Origin: Bog-756 sp963769905
GTDB lineage: Bacteria; Actinomycetota; Acidimicrobiia; Acidimicrobiales; RAAP-2
Length of the DNA stretch: 64,000 bases
NCBI GenBank assembly: GCA_963769905.1
Contig: CAVYNG010000002.1
Span: forward strand, 248,001-312,000
Reading direction: 5' to 3'
The translations under genes and the position numbers were made by a program. Positions 34,752 through 44,335 of this stretch are shown piece by piece. The stretch's first letter is position 1. Every line of letters starts with the position of its first letter. A model generated the notes under the pieces. That model ran no database searches. It saw only the letters and a program-made list of their open reading frames with translations, and had not been told where the DNA came from.

Positions 34752-35966
34752 ATGGCCGAATTCTCACTGGACCTCAATGAGGACCAACTCCAGATCCAGA
34801 AGTGGGTCCACGACTTCGCGGAGAACGTGATCCGGCCGGCGGCCCACGAGTGGGACGAGCGCGAGGAGACGCCGTGGCCGATCATCGAGGAAGCGGCTCG
34901 GATCGGTCTCTACTCGTTCGATTTCATCAGCCAGGCGTACTTCGACGAGAGCGGGCTCCTCATGCCGCTCGCCAACGAGGAGATGGCCTGGGGGGACGCC
35001 GGGATCGCGCTCTCGATCTTCGGGAGCACCCTCGGACTCGCCGGTATCGCGGCGAACGGCACCCCCGAGCAACTCCTCGAGTGGGGCCCCCAGTGCTTCG
35101 GGACGCCTGAGAAGATCCAGACCGCGGCCTTCGCGGTGTCGGAAGCGGACGCAGGCTCCGACGTCTCGTCGCTCCGCACCCGCGCGGTCTACGACGAGGC
35201 AAAGGACGAGTGGGTGATCAACGGGACGAAGACCTGGATCACCAACGGCGGAATGGCGGACCTCCACGTGGTCGTGGCTTCGGTGGACGCCACGCTCGGC
35301 TCGAGGGGCCAGGCCAGCTTCATCGTCCCGCCCGGCACTCCCGGGCTCTCGCAGGGGCAGAAGTTCAAGAAGATGGGCATCCGCGCCTCGCACACGGCCG
35401 AGGTGATCCTCGACGACGTGCGCGTCCCGGGCCACTGCCTGCTCGGCGGCAAGGACAAGCTCGACGACCGCCTCGCCCGAGCTCGCGAAGGGAAGCGATC
35501 GACCAGCCAGGCGGCCATGAAGACCTTCGAGGCCTCGCGTCCGGCGGTCGGGGCACAGGCACTCGGCATCGCCCGCGCGGCGTACGAGTACTCGCTCGAC
35601 TACGCGAAGGACCGCAAAGCCTTCGGGAAGGCGATCATCGAGAACCAGGCGATCGCCTTCAAGCTCGCCGACATGAAGACCCGCATCGACGCCTCCCGCT
35701 TGCTCATCTGGCGCGCGTCGTGGATGGGTCGGAACGGCAAGGAGTTCACCTCGGGCGAAGGCTCGATGTCCAAGCTCTACGCCGGCGAGACCGCGGTCTG
35801 GGTCACCGAACAGGCGATCCAGATCATGGGCGGCTACGGCTACATCCGCGACCACCCGGTGGAGCGCTGGCACCGCGACTCGAAGATCTACACCATCTTC
35901 GAGGGCACCTCGGAGATCCAGCGGCTGATCATCAGCCGTGCGATCTCCGGCATCCACATCGACTGA
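34752..35966 (+). CDS. Acyl-CoA dehydrogenase
   Basis: 404 residues in the usual three-domain layout. FAD and substrate features are visible: AFAVSEADAGSDVSSLRTRA, the segment WVINGTKTWITNGG, the helical domain with DRKAFGKAIIENQAIAFKLA, and the C-terminal QIMGGYGYIRDHPVERWHRD followed by KIYTIFEGTSEIQRLIISR with the catalytic glutamate EGTSEIQ. It oxidises acyl-CoA thioesters and passes electrons to ETF, whose beta subunit gene begins at the end of this window. AGTAGGGGG is the ribosome binding site. Chain-length preference cannot be told. Confidence 0.9.
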   Translation: MAEFSLDLNEDQLQIQKWVHDFAENVIRPAAHEWDEREETPWPIIEEAARIGLYSFDFISQAYFDESGLLMPLANEEMAWGDAGIALSIFGSTLGLAGIAANGTPEQLLEWGPQCFGTPEKIQTAAFAVSEADAGSDVSSLRTRAVYDEAKDEWVINGTKTWITNGGMADLHVVVASVDATLGSRGQASFIVPPGTPGLSQGQKFKKMGIRASHTAEVILDDVRVPGHCLLGGKDKLDDRLARAREGKRSTSQAAMKTFEASRPAVGAQALGIARAAYEYSLDYAKDRKAFGKAIIENQAIAFKLADMKTRIDASRLLIWRASWMGRNGKEFTSGEGSMSKLYAGETAVWVTEQAIQIMGGYGYIRDHPVERWHRDSKIYTIFEGTSEIQRLIISRAISGIHID

Positions 35967-36027
35967 ACCGGCGTCGTCCGGCGCGAGCCGTGCCCGGCGC
36001 GGCCGAAGGTCCATTACGTTGACGCTC

Positions 36028-36573
36028 GTGACGTCCCTCGGAACCACCCGTGCAGCCTCTGCCGGCCGCGGTGCGACGCCTTCGCTCCTCGCGCTCTGCA
36101 CCGGCAACGCCGCTCGCTCGGTGATGGCGGGGATCATGCTGGCCCCGGGCCCTTTCCGCGTCGCGACCGCGGGTACCCATGTCGTCGAGGGTCAGCCGAT
36201 GAGCCGCCGGACCCGCGACGCGCTCGCGGCGGTGGGGCTCCGTGTGGACGGACACCGGAGCCACCAGCTGACCGACCTCGACATCGAGAAGACCGACCTC
36301 GTCCTCGCGATGGCCGGAGAGCACGTGGCGTTCGTGCGCCGGCGCTACCCGGACGCGGCGGCGAGGACCGCCACCCTCAAGCGGCTCTGCCGCGACCTTC
36401 CCGAGGGTTCTGCATCCCTCGGGGAGCGGCTGGCCGGGCTCGACCTCGCCAACGTCGCCATCGAGCCGTGGGAGGACGTGGACGATCCCGCCGGCAAGGA
36501 CGACGACGAGTACCTGGCGTGCGCGAAGGAGCTGCGCGTCCTCTGCGCGGAGCTGCTGGCTCGGCTCACCTGA
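36028..36573 (+). CDS. Low-molecular-weight protein-tyrosine-phosphatase-like protein
   Basis: 181 residues. The P-loop LLALCTGNAARSVMA has the CX5R(S/T) catalytic signature (C24, R30). DGHRSHQLTDLDIEKTDLVLAM is the usual following segment, and WEDVDDPAGKDDDEY holds the C-terminal DP acid loop. LMW-PTP proteins dephosphorylate tyrosine or, in related ArsC proteins, reduce arsenate. GTG 36028 lies 7 nt after TACGTT, compatible with a leaderless transcript. Confidence 0.82.
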   Translation: MTSLGTTRAASAGRGATPSLLALCTGNAARSVMAGIMLAPGPFRVATAGTHVVEGQPMSRRTRDALAAVGLRVDGHRSHQLTDLDIEKTDLVLAMAGEHVAFVRRRYPDAAARTATLKRLCRDLPEGSASLGERLAGLDLANVAIEPWEDVDDPAGKDDDEYLACAKELRVLCAELLARLT

Positions 36574-36598
36574 TCGCGACCTTGGCCGACGCGCCGGT

Positions 36599-37111
36599 TC
36601 AGGCCGTGTGGCCCTCCGAGAGCTCCGGGTGGCGGAGCGAGAGATCGGCGCACGCCTTGCACACCTGTTCGGGGACGAGGCCAGTCTGCATGAGCAGGCC
36701 GAAGACCCGGCACCCGAGGCAGAGCCCGAGGGCCGCCTCGAGGGAGGCGGCCGCGGCGAGCAGCCCGGTCACGACCCATGCCGCAGTCGGGAGCCCGAAT
36801 CCGTACCAGAGGACCAGCGCGGTCGACGAGAACGCGACACCGATGGCCTGCGCGAATCGCTTGGGAGGACCCGGGACGAGCCCCGGCGGTCCGGGCAGTC
36901 TCGGCGCGACGAGCCGGGTGGCCAGCTGACCCAGCGGGCTCAGTGTGGGTCCGGTGAGGACCCTGGCCCAGAAGCCGAAGCAGAGCGGCACGAGGAGCCA
37001 CCCCTCGCCGGAGGCGATCGCCGCGACGCAGAGGAGGAACACGCCGCCCGCGACGGTGCGCGCCGCGTACTCGTCGACCGGATTGGGAAAGGAGAACACC
37101 CGCTCGCGCAT
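36599..37111 (-). CDS. DUF4395 family membrane protein
   Basis: 170 residues starting at ATG 37111, preceded by AGAGG at 7-nt spacing. Opening FSFPNPVDEYAARTVAGGVF and closing LGLCLGCRVFGLLM plus VCKAC match DUF4395, a predicted membrane protein with conserved cysteine pairs facing a thiol-redox role. An alternative GTG at 37156 would add 15 residues and lies 5 nt after a TTATCT -10, so a leaderless longer form is also possible. It is convergent with the phosphatase gene, 25 bp apart. Confidence 0.78.
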   Translation of the reverse strand: MRERVFSFPNPVDEYAARTVAGGVFLLCVAAIASGEGWLLVPLCFGFWARVLTGPTLSPLGQLATRLVAPRLPGPPGLVPGPPKRFAQAIGVAFSSTALVLWYGFGLPTAAWVVTGLLAAAASLEAALGLCLGCRVFGLLMQTGLVPEQVCKACADLSLRHPELSEGHTA

Positions 37112-37231
37112 CGAGGAGCCTCTTCGGTGCCGGCTCGAGGTCGCGTGCGAGTTCACCCTAGATAATTTACTGGTTGGATCGGCTTTTCCGCCGAGCCCCG
37201 CAAGGTCGATCCGGCCGGCCCCGCCCTGCGA

Positions 37232-37921
37232 TCAGGCGCGGTGCACCTGGCGGAGCCCGGCCCAGGCGAAGTCCGCGAGCCGGGCCGCGAGCCGAGCCGC
37301 CTCGGCGGCCCCGTCGTCACCGCCTGCTCCGTCGCCCGAGGCGCTCGCCGCCTGCTGCCGGTCGAGCCAGTGCCGGCTCGCTCCCTCGGCCATGCCGACC
37401 ACCGCGTGGGCGAGCAGCAACCGGTGTTCGGGTTCGAGCCCTGCGTCGATCAGCGGGTCGATCGCCTCGGCGATGGTCTCTTCGACACGCCGCAGCGCCG
37501 CCCCGAGCTCGTGGTCGTCCGGCGCGTCCCGTCCGTAGAGGAGGCGGAACGCCCGCTCGTCGGCGACCATCAGCTGGAAGTACGCCGCGAAGCCCATCTC
37601 CACCTGCTGGCGGGGGCCGTCGGCCGCCTCGGTGGCGCGCGCGATGGCGGCGACGATCTCGTGCGAGAACACGTCCATCAGCTCGAGGTAGAGCGCGCGC
37701 TTCGAAGCGAAGTGCTGGTACACGAGGGGCTTGGTCACGCCGGCCGCCTCGGCGATGTCGTCCATCGTGGTCGCGGCGAAGCCGTGCTCGGCGAAGAGTG
37801 TCAGCGCGACGTCGAACAGCTGGCGCCGCCGGGCCTCCGCCGTCAGCCGCCGCCTGTCCGGCTCGGGGGCTCGCCGCTCGGGATGGCGCGCCGGGTTGGG
37901 CGTCCCGACGGCGGCGTTCAT
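37232..37921 (-). CDS. TetR-family transcriptional regulator
   Basis: 229 residues. The N-terminal helix-turn-helix LFDVALTLFAEHGFAATTMD followed by DIAEAAGVTKPLVYQHFASK is characteristic. The C-terminal ligand domain has MGFAAYFQLMVADERAFRLLYGR and a long helical end. Regulators of this kind often control acyl-CoA metabolism; the neighbours include an acyl-CoA dehydrogenase and an enoyl-CoA hydratase, and a perfect palindrome stands before the former. It lies 44 bp after the glycosyltransferase gene on the same strand. Confidence 0.87.
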   Translation of the reverse strand: MNAAVGTPNPARHPERRAPEPDRRRLTAEARRRQLFDVALTLFAEHGFAATTMDDIAEAAGVTKPLVYQHFASKRALYLELMDVFSHEIVAAIARATEAADGPRQQVEMGFAAYFQLMVADERAFRLLYGRDAPDDHELGAALRRVEETIAEAIDPLIDAGLEPEHRLLLAHAVVGMAEGASRHWLDRQQAASASGDGAGGDDGAAEAARLAARLADFAWAGLRQVHRA

Positions 37922-37965
37922 GGCGGCCCATGGTAGCTGGCGCCCCGCTCCGGGCACCCCGGGGC

Positions 37966-39029
37966 TCAGAGCTCGGGGAGGACCGCGGCCAGGCGTTCGG
38001 GCAGGTCGGCGGCCGAGAAATGGGTCGCGGCGACGGTGAGGTTCTCCTCGAGCAGAGCTTCGTCGGGCGCGTCGAGCCACGAAGCCAGGCGGGCCATCTC
38101 GCCGAGCGCGAACCAGCGGAACCCGAAGGCGGCGAGCTCGTCGGCCACCGGGTAGGGCCCGACGGCGAGGGGCCGCCTCCGGACCGCCGACTCGACGGCC
38201 GGGTTGCCGAACCCCTCCCACGTCGAGGGGAGCACGACCACGTCGCAGGCCTCGTACGCGTCTCGGACGTCGAGCTCGTCCGCGGGTGGTCCGAGCAGGA
38301 CCCGGCAGGTTGCGGTTGCGGCCAGCGCCTCGAGCATCGGCCCGAAGCCGTCCTCGGCAGGACCGAGCAGCCAGTAGGTCGCGCCGAGCTCGGTCGCCGC
38401 CGCGATCCCGCCGGCGACGTTCTTGCGCGGGATCGCCCGGGTGGGTTGGAGGACGAGCCGCGTGTCCGGACCGACCCCGAGGGCAGTGCGCACCACCTCC
38501 CCTCGCGGGCCGCGTCGCCGGCTGTCGCCGACGCCTGGGCCGACCGAGGGGTCGACGTCGAAGGAGTTGTACACCGTCGTGGCGGTGATGCCGTAGGTGT
38601 CGAGCTCGCGACGGCTGAGCTCATTGATCGTCACGTGCCGCCAGCGCGGGTCGTCGGGCGGGGGCCCGAGGTGCGCGTACTGCTCGCGTTGCCAAGGGAG
38701 GTCGTGGTGGCGGAGGAGAGCCGGTCGCCCGTCGAGGGCGCTCGCGACCTGCCGAGCGGCGGCCGGGTTGAGCGGCAGCGAGCAGAGGTTCTCGACGACC
38801 ACCAGGTCGGCGTCGTCGAACGCACCGGCGATCTCGTCGCGGCTCGGAGGCTCCGTCGCTCCGATGGCCAGCCCGGGGAGGGTGCGGTCGACCGGTCCCT
38901 CACCGGCCACGGTGACGGTCTCGAACCCGAGGATGCCGAGCGCACGCTGCCACTTGGCGGCCTCGACGGCGACCCCGTCGGGCCCGCCGAGCCGGAAGGA
39001 GACGATCGCGGCGGTCGGGATGGCGTCAC
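37966..39029 (-). CDS. Group 4-type glycosyltransferase, N-terminus probably frameshifted
   Basis: The readable frame from 38910 down to 37966 gives a GT-B enzyme: LVLQPTRAIPRKNVAGGI is the donor-side start, and VVVLPSTWEGFGNPAVESAV carries the E(x)7E nucleotide-sugar motif. Family-like sequence continues upstream of 38910 (AIVSFRLGGPDGVAVEAAKW) but has no start codon before a stop. The GTG at 39029 is in the neighbouring frame and would connect if one base were restored at the GGG run 39017-39019. The acceptor is unknown. The adjacent GDP-mannose dehydratase might be related, but is on the other strand. Confidence 0.75.
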
Positions 39030-39121
39030 GGTACCGCCGGGCGCGGCACGGCCGACCGCTCGCGGAGGCCGCCGCTACTCCGGGTTCGGTCGCATGCCGA
39101 GGCGGGGACTAGCGTCGTGCG

Positions 39122-39979
39122 GTGCCCGAAGACGCCGCGCCCTCCTCGACCGGCGGGGAGACCGGACCCTCCGACGACGTGCTGGTGCGACGCGACGGAC
39201 CGGTCCTCACGCTCACCATCAACCGGGAGGAGCGGCGGAACGCGATGACCTGGGAGGTCATCCGCACCCTCCGCGAGCAGCTCACGCACGCGCGGACCGA
39301 CCGGTCGGTCCGGGTGGTCGTGCTGACCGGAGCGGGGGACCGTGCCTTCTGTGCCGGTGCCGATCTCTCGGGCATGGCGCCGCGCGACCCCGCCGGTCAC
39401 GCCGATGCGTTCGCCGATCACCATGCGGCCCGCGGCTGGCTGGCCGAGCTGTTCGAGGAGATGTGGGGGCTCGGCAAGCCGATCGTCGCCCGTGTCCAGG
39501 GCTGGGCGATGGCAGGTGGACTCGGGCTCGCGCTCGCCTGCGACATGGTGATCGCCTCCGAGCGGGCGCGCTTCGGCGCACCCGAGCTCGACGTCGGGCT
39601 CTGGCCCTACATGGTCACCGTCCCGCTGCTCCGGTCGATGCCGCCGAAGAAGGCCCTGGAGATGATGATGACCGGTCGCGTGGTCGATGCGGACGAAGCC
39701 GGGCGGATCGGCTTCGTCAACCGGGTGGTGTCTCACGACCGCCTCGACGAGGAAGTCGCCGATCTCGCCGCCGTGCTGGCCTCGAAGCCACCGGGCGTCA
39801 TGAGGTTGGGTCGCGAATCGTTCTACGCTGTGCTGGATTCGGCGGCGACCGAAGCGCTGCCCTACCTCCACGCGATGCTCACCGTGACGAGCCAGACGGC
39901 AGAAGCGGCAGAAGGGATCGCGGCCTTCATCGAGAAGCGGCCCCCGGCCTGGCGGGCCGCCGCCGAGCAGGCGAACTGA
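39122..39979 (+). CDS. Enoyl-CoA hydratase/isomerase family protein
   Basis: 285 residues of the crotonase fold: LTLTINREERRNAMTWEVI, the oxyanion loop AFCAGADLSGM, and the helical VQGWAMAGGLGLALACDMVIA. The second catalytic glutamate region FGAPELDVGLWPYMVTVP follows. It hydrates enoyl-CoA or isomerises related thioesters, usually in fatty-acid or aromatic degradation. GTG 39122 lies 6 nt after TAGCGT, again leaderless-like. It is 19 bp upstream of gmd. Confidence 0.85.
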   Translation: MPEDAAPSSTGGETGPSDDVLVRRDGPVLTLTINREERRNAMTWEVIRTLREQLTHARTDRSVRVVVLTGAGDRAFCAGADLSGMAPRDPAGHADAFADHHAARGWLAELFEEMWGLGKPIVARVQGWAMAGGLGLALACDMVIASERARFGAPELDVGLWPYMVTVPLLRSMPPKKALEMMMTGRVVDADEAGRIGFVNRVVSHDRLDEEVADLAAVLASKPPGVMRLGRESFYAVLDSAATEALPYLHAMLTVTSQTAEAAEGIAAFIEKRPPAWRAAAEQAN

Positions 39980-39998
39980 CCAGCGAGGAGCGAAGAGC

Positions 39999-40970
39999 AT
40001 GGAGAAGCGGGCACTGATCACCGGGGTCACCGGGCAGGACGGCTCCTATCTCGCCGAGTTCCTCCTCGACCAGGGGTACGAGGTGTGCGGCATGGTGCGA
40101 CGGTCGAGCACGCTCAACTTCGAGCGGATCGCCCACATCCAGGACCGCATCACCCTCGTCGCCGGGGACCTCCTCGACGAGGTTTCGATGATCCACATCC
40201 TCCGCGACAACCGGCCTGCCGAGGTCTACAACCTCGCGGCCCAGTCCTTCGTGCAGACCTCGTGGACCCAGCCGGTGCTCACCGGTGAGACCACCGCGCT
40301 GAGCGTGACCCGCGTGCTCGACGCGATCCGGACGGTCGACCCGGACATCCGCTTCTACCAGGCCAGCTCCTCGGAGATGTTCGGCAAGGTGCAGGAGGTG
40401 CCTCAGTCGGAGGGCACGCCATTCTACCCGCGCAGCCCCTACGGGGTCGCGAAGGTCTACGGCCACTGGATCACCGTCAACTACCGCGAGAGCTACGGCC
40501 TGCACGCCTCGTCGGGGATCCTCTTCAACCACGAGTCCCCTCGTCGCGGCCTCGAGTTCGTGACCCGCAAGGTGACCCACGGTGTCGCGCGCATCAAGGC
40601 GGGCATCGACGACAAGCTCTACCTCGGCAACCTCGACGCGCAGCGCGACTGGGGCTACGCGGCCGACTACGTGCGAGCCATGTGGCTGATGCTCCAACAG
40701 GACCGCCCAGACGACTTCGTGGTGGCGACCGGCGAGACCCACTCGGTCAAGGAGCTCGTCGAGTTGGCCTTCGCTGCGGTCGACCTCGACTGGGAGCAGC
40801 ACGTGGTGATCGACGAGCGCTTCCTCCGCCCCGCAGAGGTCGATCTCCTGGTCGGCGATGCGAGGAAGGCCCACACCACGCTCGGGTGGCAGCGCGACGT
40901 CGACTTCCCCGCACTCGTGCACATGATGGTCGACGCCGATCTCGCGCTGGTGAAGAACCAGCTTTCCTGA
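39999..40970 (+). CDS. gmd: GDP-mannose 4,6-dehydratase
   Basis: 323 residues of an extended short-chain dehydrogenase. The NADP site is ALITGVTGQDGSYLAEFLLDQGY, with the GMVRRSS arginines typical of Gmd. SSSEMFGKV and YGVAKVYGHW (YxxxK) form the catalytic centre, and FNHESPRRGLEFVTRKV is a Gmd hallmark. It makes GDP-4-keto-6-deoxymannose, the precursor of fucose, rhamnose or perosamine. A GAGGAGCGAAG region supplies the ribosome binding site. No downstream sugar genes are in the window. Confidence 0.93.
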   Translation: MEKRALITGVTGQDGSYLAEFLLDQGYEVCGMVRRSSTLNFERIAHIQDRITLVAGDLLDEVSMIHILRDNRPAEVYNLAAQSFVQTSWTQPVLTGETTALSVTRVLDAIRTVDPDIRFYQASSSEMFGKVQEVPQSEGTPFYPRSPYGVAKVYGHWITVNYRESYGLHASSGILFNHESPRRGLEFVTRKVTHGVARIKAGIDDKLYLGNLDAQRDWGYAADYVRAMWLMLQQDRPDDFVVATGETHSVKELVELAFAAVDLDWEQHVVIDERFLRPAEVDLLVGDARKAHTTLGWQRDVDFPALVHMMVDADLALVKNQLS

Positions 40971-40983
40971 CGGGGGAGGGGCC

Positions 40984-41946
40984 GTGACGGCGGCGATCCA
41001 CGCCGACCCCATCGGCCTGCTGGTGGCGTTCGGCGCAGGGATCCTCTCGTTCCTCTCGCCGTGTGTCCTGCCGCTCGTACCCGGCTACCTCTCGATGGTC
41101 TCCGGCCTCTCCGCGGCCGAGCTGGCCGGGGTCGAGCCGGCGGCCGAACCGTTCCCCGAGTCGGCGGACGGGCCGGTCACCGAGTCGCACGCGCCGGTCG
41201 CGGTGGCGGTCGGCGCCTCGGTCGGCCCTGCGGCCGGGCCGCCCGCGAGAAGGGGAACTGCACGCGACACACCGGACGCGCCTGCGATCGCGACGCCCGC
41301 GGTCCACCCGGGCCCCCTCCCGATCCGCGCGGTGCGCGCGCGGCTCCTGCGCGGGATCCTCGCGTTCATCGCCGGGTTCACCGTCGTCTTCGTGATCCTC
41401 GGTGCGTCCGCCTCGGCGCTCGGCCGCCTCTTCCTCACCCACCAGCGGGCACTCGAGACCGCATCGGGGGTCCTCATCGTGCTCTTCGGCGTGCTGCTCG
41501 TCTGGATGGCCGCCGGAGGGACACTGCCGATGGCCTTCGCCCGCGAGCATCGCGTGGCGATCCGGCCCTCGATGCTCGGTGCCTGGGCACCGCCGGTGAT
41601 GGGGATGGCCTTCGCGTTCGCCTGGACGCCCTGCATCGGACCGGTGCTCGGCAGCGTGCTCGCCCTCGCCGCGGGGACCGGCGGTTCCGCCGGCGGTGGG
41701 ATCGCGCTGCTCGTCGCCTACTCGCTCGGGCTCGGGGTGCCGTTCCTGCTCTGCGGGCTGGCCTTCGGACAGATGACCGTGGCGCTCGGCAAGGTGCGCC
41801 GACGGCTCCGCTTCATCGACCTCGCGGGCGGCGCGATCCTCATCGCCTTCGGATTGGTGCTCCTCACCGGCCACGTCGACGTGATCGCGGCGCATCTGTC
41901 GACCTGGCTGCGCGACCTCCACCTCGGACGTCTCTCGACCAGCTGA
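40984..41946 (+). CDS. ccdA: CcdA-family thiol-disulfide transport protein
   Basis: 320 residues. The two redox cysteines are in FLSPCVLPLVPGY (C27) and AWTPCIGPVLGSVLALA (C217), the hallmark repeats of CcdA/DsbD membrane cores. Between the first and second halves is a Pro/Ala-rich insert (about residues 45-115), longer than usual. CcdA moves reducing power across the membrane to keep the cytochrome c CxxCH thiols reduced. It begins a run of cytochrome c maturation genes, 115 bp before ccmA. Confidence 0.87.
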   Translation: MTAAIHADPIGLLVAFGAGILSFLSPCVLPLVPGYLSMVSGLSAAELAGVEPAAEPFPESADGPVTESHAPVAVAVGASVGPAAGPPARRGTARDTPDAPAIATPAVHPGPLPIRAVRARLLRGILAFIAGFTVVFVILGASASALGRLFLTHQRALETASGVLIVLFGVLLVWMAAGGTLPMAFAREHRVAIRPSMLGAWAPPVMGMAFAFAWTPCIGPVLGSVLALAAGTGGSAGGGIALLVAYSLGLGVPFLLCGLAFGQMTVALGKVRRRLRFIDLAGGAILIAFGLVLLTGHVDVIAAHLSTWLRDLHLGRLSTS

Positions 41947-42061
41947 CGAGCCCTCTTTCCCCGGCCCCCTCCGCAGGTCGAAGTGCTCGGCCAGGTGCCC
42001 TCGAAGGCCTGGTCCTCGCCTGGCTCCCGAACCCCGGCCCTCGTACCATGGTGCGACGCCT

Positions 42062-42808
42062 ATGGCACCCGCAGCACCCTCTTCCCCTTCGATCTCGCTC
42101 TCCGACGCCGTCGCGCTGTCGGGTCGGTTCCCGCTCCTCGCGGGCGTCGACCTCGAGGTGGGACCCGGGGAGACCGTGCTGCTCGAGGGCGCGAACGGCG
42201 CCGGGAAGACGAGCCTCCTGCGGGTCTGCGCAGGGCTGGTCCCGCTCGCCTCGGGGCGGGTGCGGATCTTCGGGCTCGATCCGGTGCACCGGCGCACCGA
42301 GGTACGCAGGCGGGTCGGCCTCCTCGCCCACACCTGCCATCTCTACGACGACCTCACCGTGCGCGAGAACGTGCGGTTCGCCGTGCGCGCCGCCGGTGGC
42401 GGCAGCGAGCGGGTCGATCCCTCATGCGAGCGCCTGGGCCTGACCGGCCGCCTGCTCCGGACCCGGGCGGCGAAGCTCTCGGCGGGCCAGCGCCGGCGGG
42501 TGGCGATCGCGGTGCTGGCCGCGCGCCGGCCCGAGCTCTGGCTGCTCGACGAGCCGCACGCAGGACTCGACCGCTCGGCGAGGGCGATCCTCGACGAGCT
42601 CGTCGCCGAGGCGGCCCGGGACGGCGCCACCGTGGTGATCGCTTCTCACGAGTCGCACTCGGTCGAGCCCTTGGCGGGTCGGGCGGTCACCATCAGCGGC
42701 GGGCGCGTGGTCGGCGAGCGCCGGCTCGTTCCCGCGGAGAGTCACTCGCCCCGGCCGCCGGTTGCGGCAGTGGCGGAATCGAAGGGTCGCGCGGTCCATG
42801 TGGCGTGA
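42062..42808 (+). CDS. ccmA: Haem exporter ATP-binding protein CcmA
   Basis: 248 residues. Walker A EGANGAGKTSLLRVCAG, signature LSAGQRRRVAIAVLA, Walker B LWLLDEPHAGLD. It is the ATPase of the CcmABC(D) complex that releases holo-CcmE. The stop overlaps ccmB by 11 bp. Family recognition rests on order and on the small single-domain length. Confidence 0.88.
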   Translation: MAPAAPSSPSISLSDAVALSGRFPLLAGVDLEVGPGETVLLEGANGAGKTSLLRVCAGLVPLASGRVRIFGLDPVHRRTEVRRRVGLLAHTCHLYDDLTVRENVRFAVRAAGGGSERVDPSCERLGLTGRLLRTRAAKLSAGQRRRVAIAVLAARRPELWLLDEPHAGLDRSARAILDELVAEAARDGATVVIASHESHSVEPLAGRAVTISGGRVVGERRLVPAESHSPRPPVAAVAESKGRAVHVA

Positions 42809-43469
42809 CGGCCTCCTCGTCGCGGGGAAGGACCTGCGGATCGAGGCGCGCTCGCGGGTCGCGCTCTCCCAGGTGGTCCCATTCGGGGTCGTGGCGCTCG
42901 GCCTGTTCGCCTTTGCGCTCGGACCCGACCGCACCCAGATGGCGCGTGGGGCTCCGGGCCTCTTCTGGGTGGCAGTCCTTTTCTGCGCGGTGCTGGCGGT
43001 CCAGCGCAGCGTCTCGGTCGAGTCCGCCGACGGCGCCCGCGACGGGCTGCGGCTCTCGGGACTCGACCCGGCGGGACTCTTCCTCGGCAAGGCTGCGGCG
43101 ATAGCGGCAGAGCTGCTCGTGCTGGAGGCGGTGCTCGCGGTCGGGGTGGTGCTCCTCTACGGCGCCCACGTGGTCACCCCGTGGTTGATCGTCGTGTCCT
43201 GCCTCCTCGGCGCGGTCGGGCTCGCCGCGACCGGGACCCTCTACGGGGCGCTGTCCGCCGGGTTGCGGGTGCGCGAGACGCTGCTGCCCTTCCTGCTCCT
43301 CCCGATCGTGGTGCCGGTGCTGCTCGCCGGCACTCGGATCTGGCAGGCGGCGCTCGCCTCGGGGGTCGCCAGCCAGGGCATCCCGTGGCTCCGGCTGCTC
43401 GTGGTCTTCGACGCGGTGTACCTGGCGCTCGGGGTCGTCGTCTTCGGCCCGCTGGTGGAGTCGGCATGA
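42798..43469 (+). CDS. ccmB: Haem exporter membrane protein CcmB
   Basis: 223 residues with about six hydrophobic helices, beginning WRDGLLVAGKDLRIEARSRVALS. LFLGKAAAIAAELLVLEAV and LLPFLLLPIVVPVLLAGTR are conserved CcmB segments. It forms the membrane part of CcmABCD. ATG 42798 lies inside ccmA; the end overlaps ccmC (ATGA). Confidence 0.87.
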   Translation: MWRDGLLVAGKDLRIEARSRVALSQVVPFGVVALGLFAFALGPDRTQMARGAPGLFWVAVLFCAVLAVQRSVSVESADGARDGLRLSGLDPAGLFLGKAAAIAAELLVLEAVLAVGVVLLYGAHVVTPWLIVVSCLLGAVGLAATGTLYGALSAGLRVRETLLPFLLLPIVVPVLLAGTRIWQAALASGVASQGIPWLRLLVVFDAVYLALGVVVFGPLVESA

Positions 43470-44335
43470 CCTCCCGCAGAATCCTCGCCGTCCTGCCGGT
43501 GCCGGACCGGGCGCGTCGCCTCGAGCGGGCGATCGGCATCGCCGCGGCGGCCGGTACGGCCGCCACCGTCTGGCTCGGGCTCTGGGTCACGCCCCCCGAT
43601 CAGGTCCAAGGCGATCTGGTTCGCCTCGTCTACCTCCACCCCGGTGTCGCCTGGGTGGCGCTCTACCTGGCGTTCGGTCTTGCCGCGGTCTCGAGCCTCC
43701 TCTACCTGTGGCCGCGCACCCGCTCGCTGTTCTGGGACCGCCTGGCCGCGGCCTCGGTCGAGGTCGGCGTCGTCTTCAACGTCTGCACGCTCATCTCGGG
43801 GTCGATCTGGGGGAAGCCGACCTGGGGGGTGTGGTGGGCGTGGGACGCGCGCCTGACGAGCACCGCGGTCCTGCTCGTGCTCTTCCTCGGGTACCTCGCC
43901 CTGCGCCGGGTGCCCGCCGAGCCCGAGGTGAGGGCGAAGCGCAGCGCGTTCGTCGCCCTCTTCGCCGCGGTCGACATCCCGATCGTGCACTTCTCGGTCC
44001 TCTGGTGGCGCACGCTCCACCAGGGAGCCACCGTGCTCAACCCGGACCTCTCACCGACCATCCACGGCTCGATGGCCTGGACCCTCCTCCTCGGGTTCGT
44101 CTCGCTCACGCTGGTGTTCGTGTGGATGCTGCTCGTCCGCTACCGGATCGGTGTGCTCGAGGACGCGCTGGCCGGTCGCGAGCTCGACGCCGCGCTTCGT
44201 GAGCGCCGGGCGGAGGGCGACTCGGACCAGGTGAACGGATCTCCCACGGACGGGGGAGAGCTGGACGCCGTCGACCCGGCGCGCAGGCGCGTAGCGGTCG
44301 AGGCCGGGAGCGCTCTCGGTGAGGGGGTCCGATGA
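43466..44335 (+). CDS. ccmC: Haem chaperone-loading protein CcmC
   Basis: 289 residues. The WWD motif is WGVWWAWDARLTS (about 120-132), flanked by haem-ligand histidines such as VYLHPG (H58) and PIVHFSVLWWRTLHQG. CcmC presents haem to CcmE on the outer face of the membrane. Its C-terminal 50 residues are hydrophilic and poorly conserved. Overlaps on both sides (ATGA) indicate translational coupling. Confidence 0.9.
   Translation: MTSRRILAVLPVPDRARRLERAIGIAAAAGTAATVWLGLWVTPPDQVQGDLVRLVYLHPGVAWVALYLAFGLAAVSSLLYLWPRTRSLFWDRLAAASVEVGVVFNVCTLISGSIWGKPTWGVWWAWDARLTSTAVLLVLFLGYLALRRVPAEPEVRAKRSAFVALFAAVDIPIVHFSVLWWRTLHQGATVLNPDLSPTIHGSMAWTLLLGFVSLTLVFVWMLLVRYRIGVLEDALAGRELDAALRERRAEGDSDQVNGSPTDGGELDAVDPARRRVAVEAGSALGEGVR

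Noticed and set aside
37160..37185. Second TetR operator near the DUF4395 promoter
   Set aside because: TTTACTGGTTGG looks like a half-site, but no second arm is present and it overlaps the likely -10.
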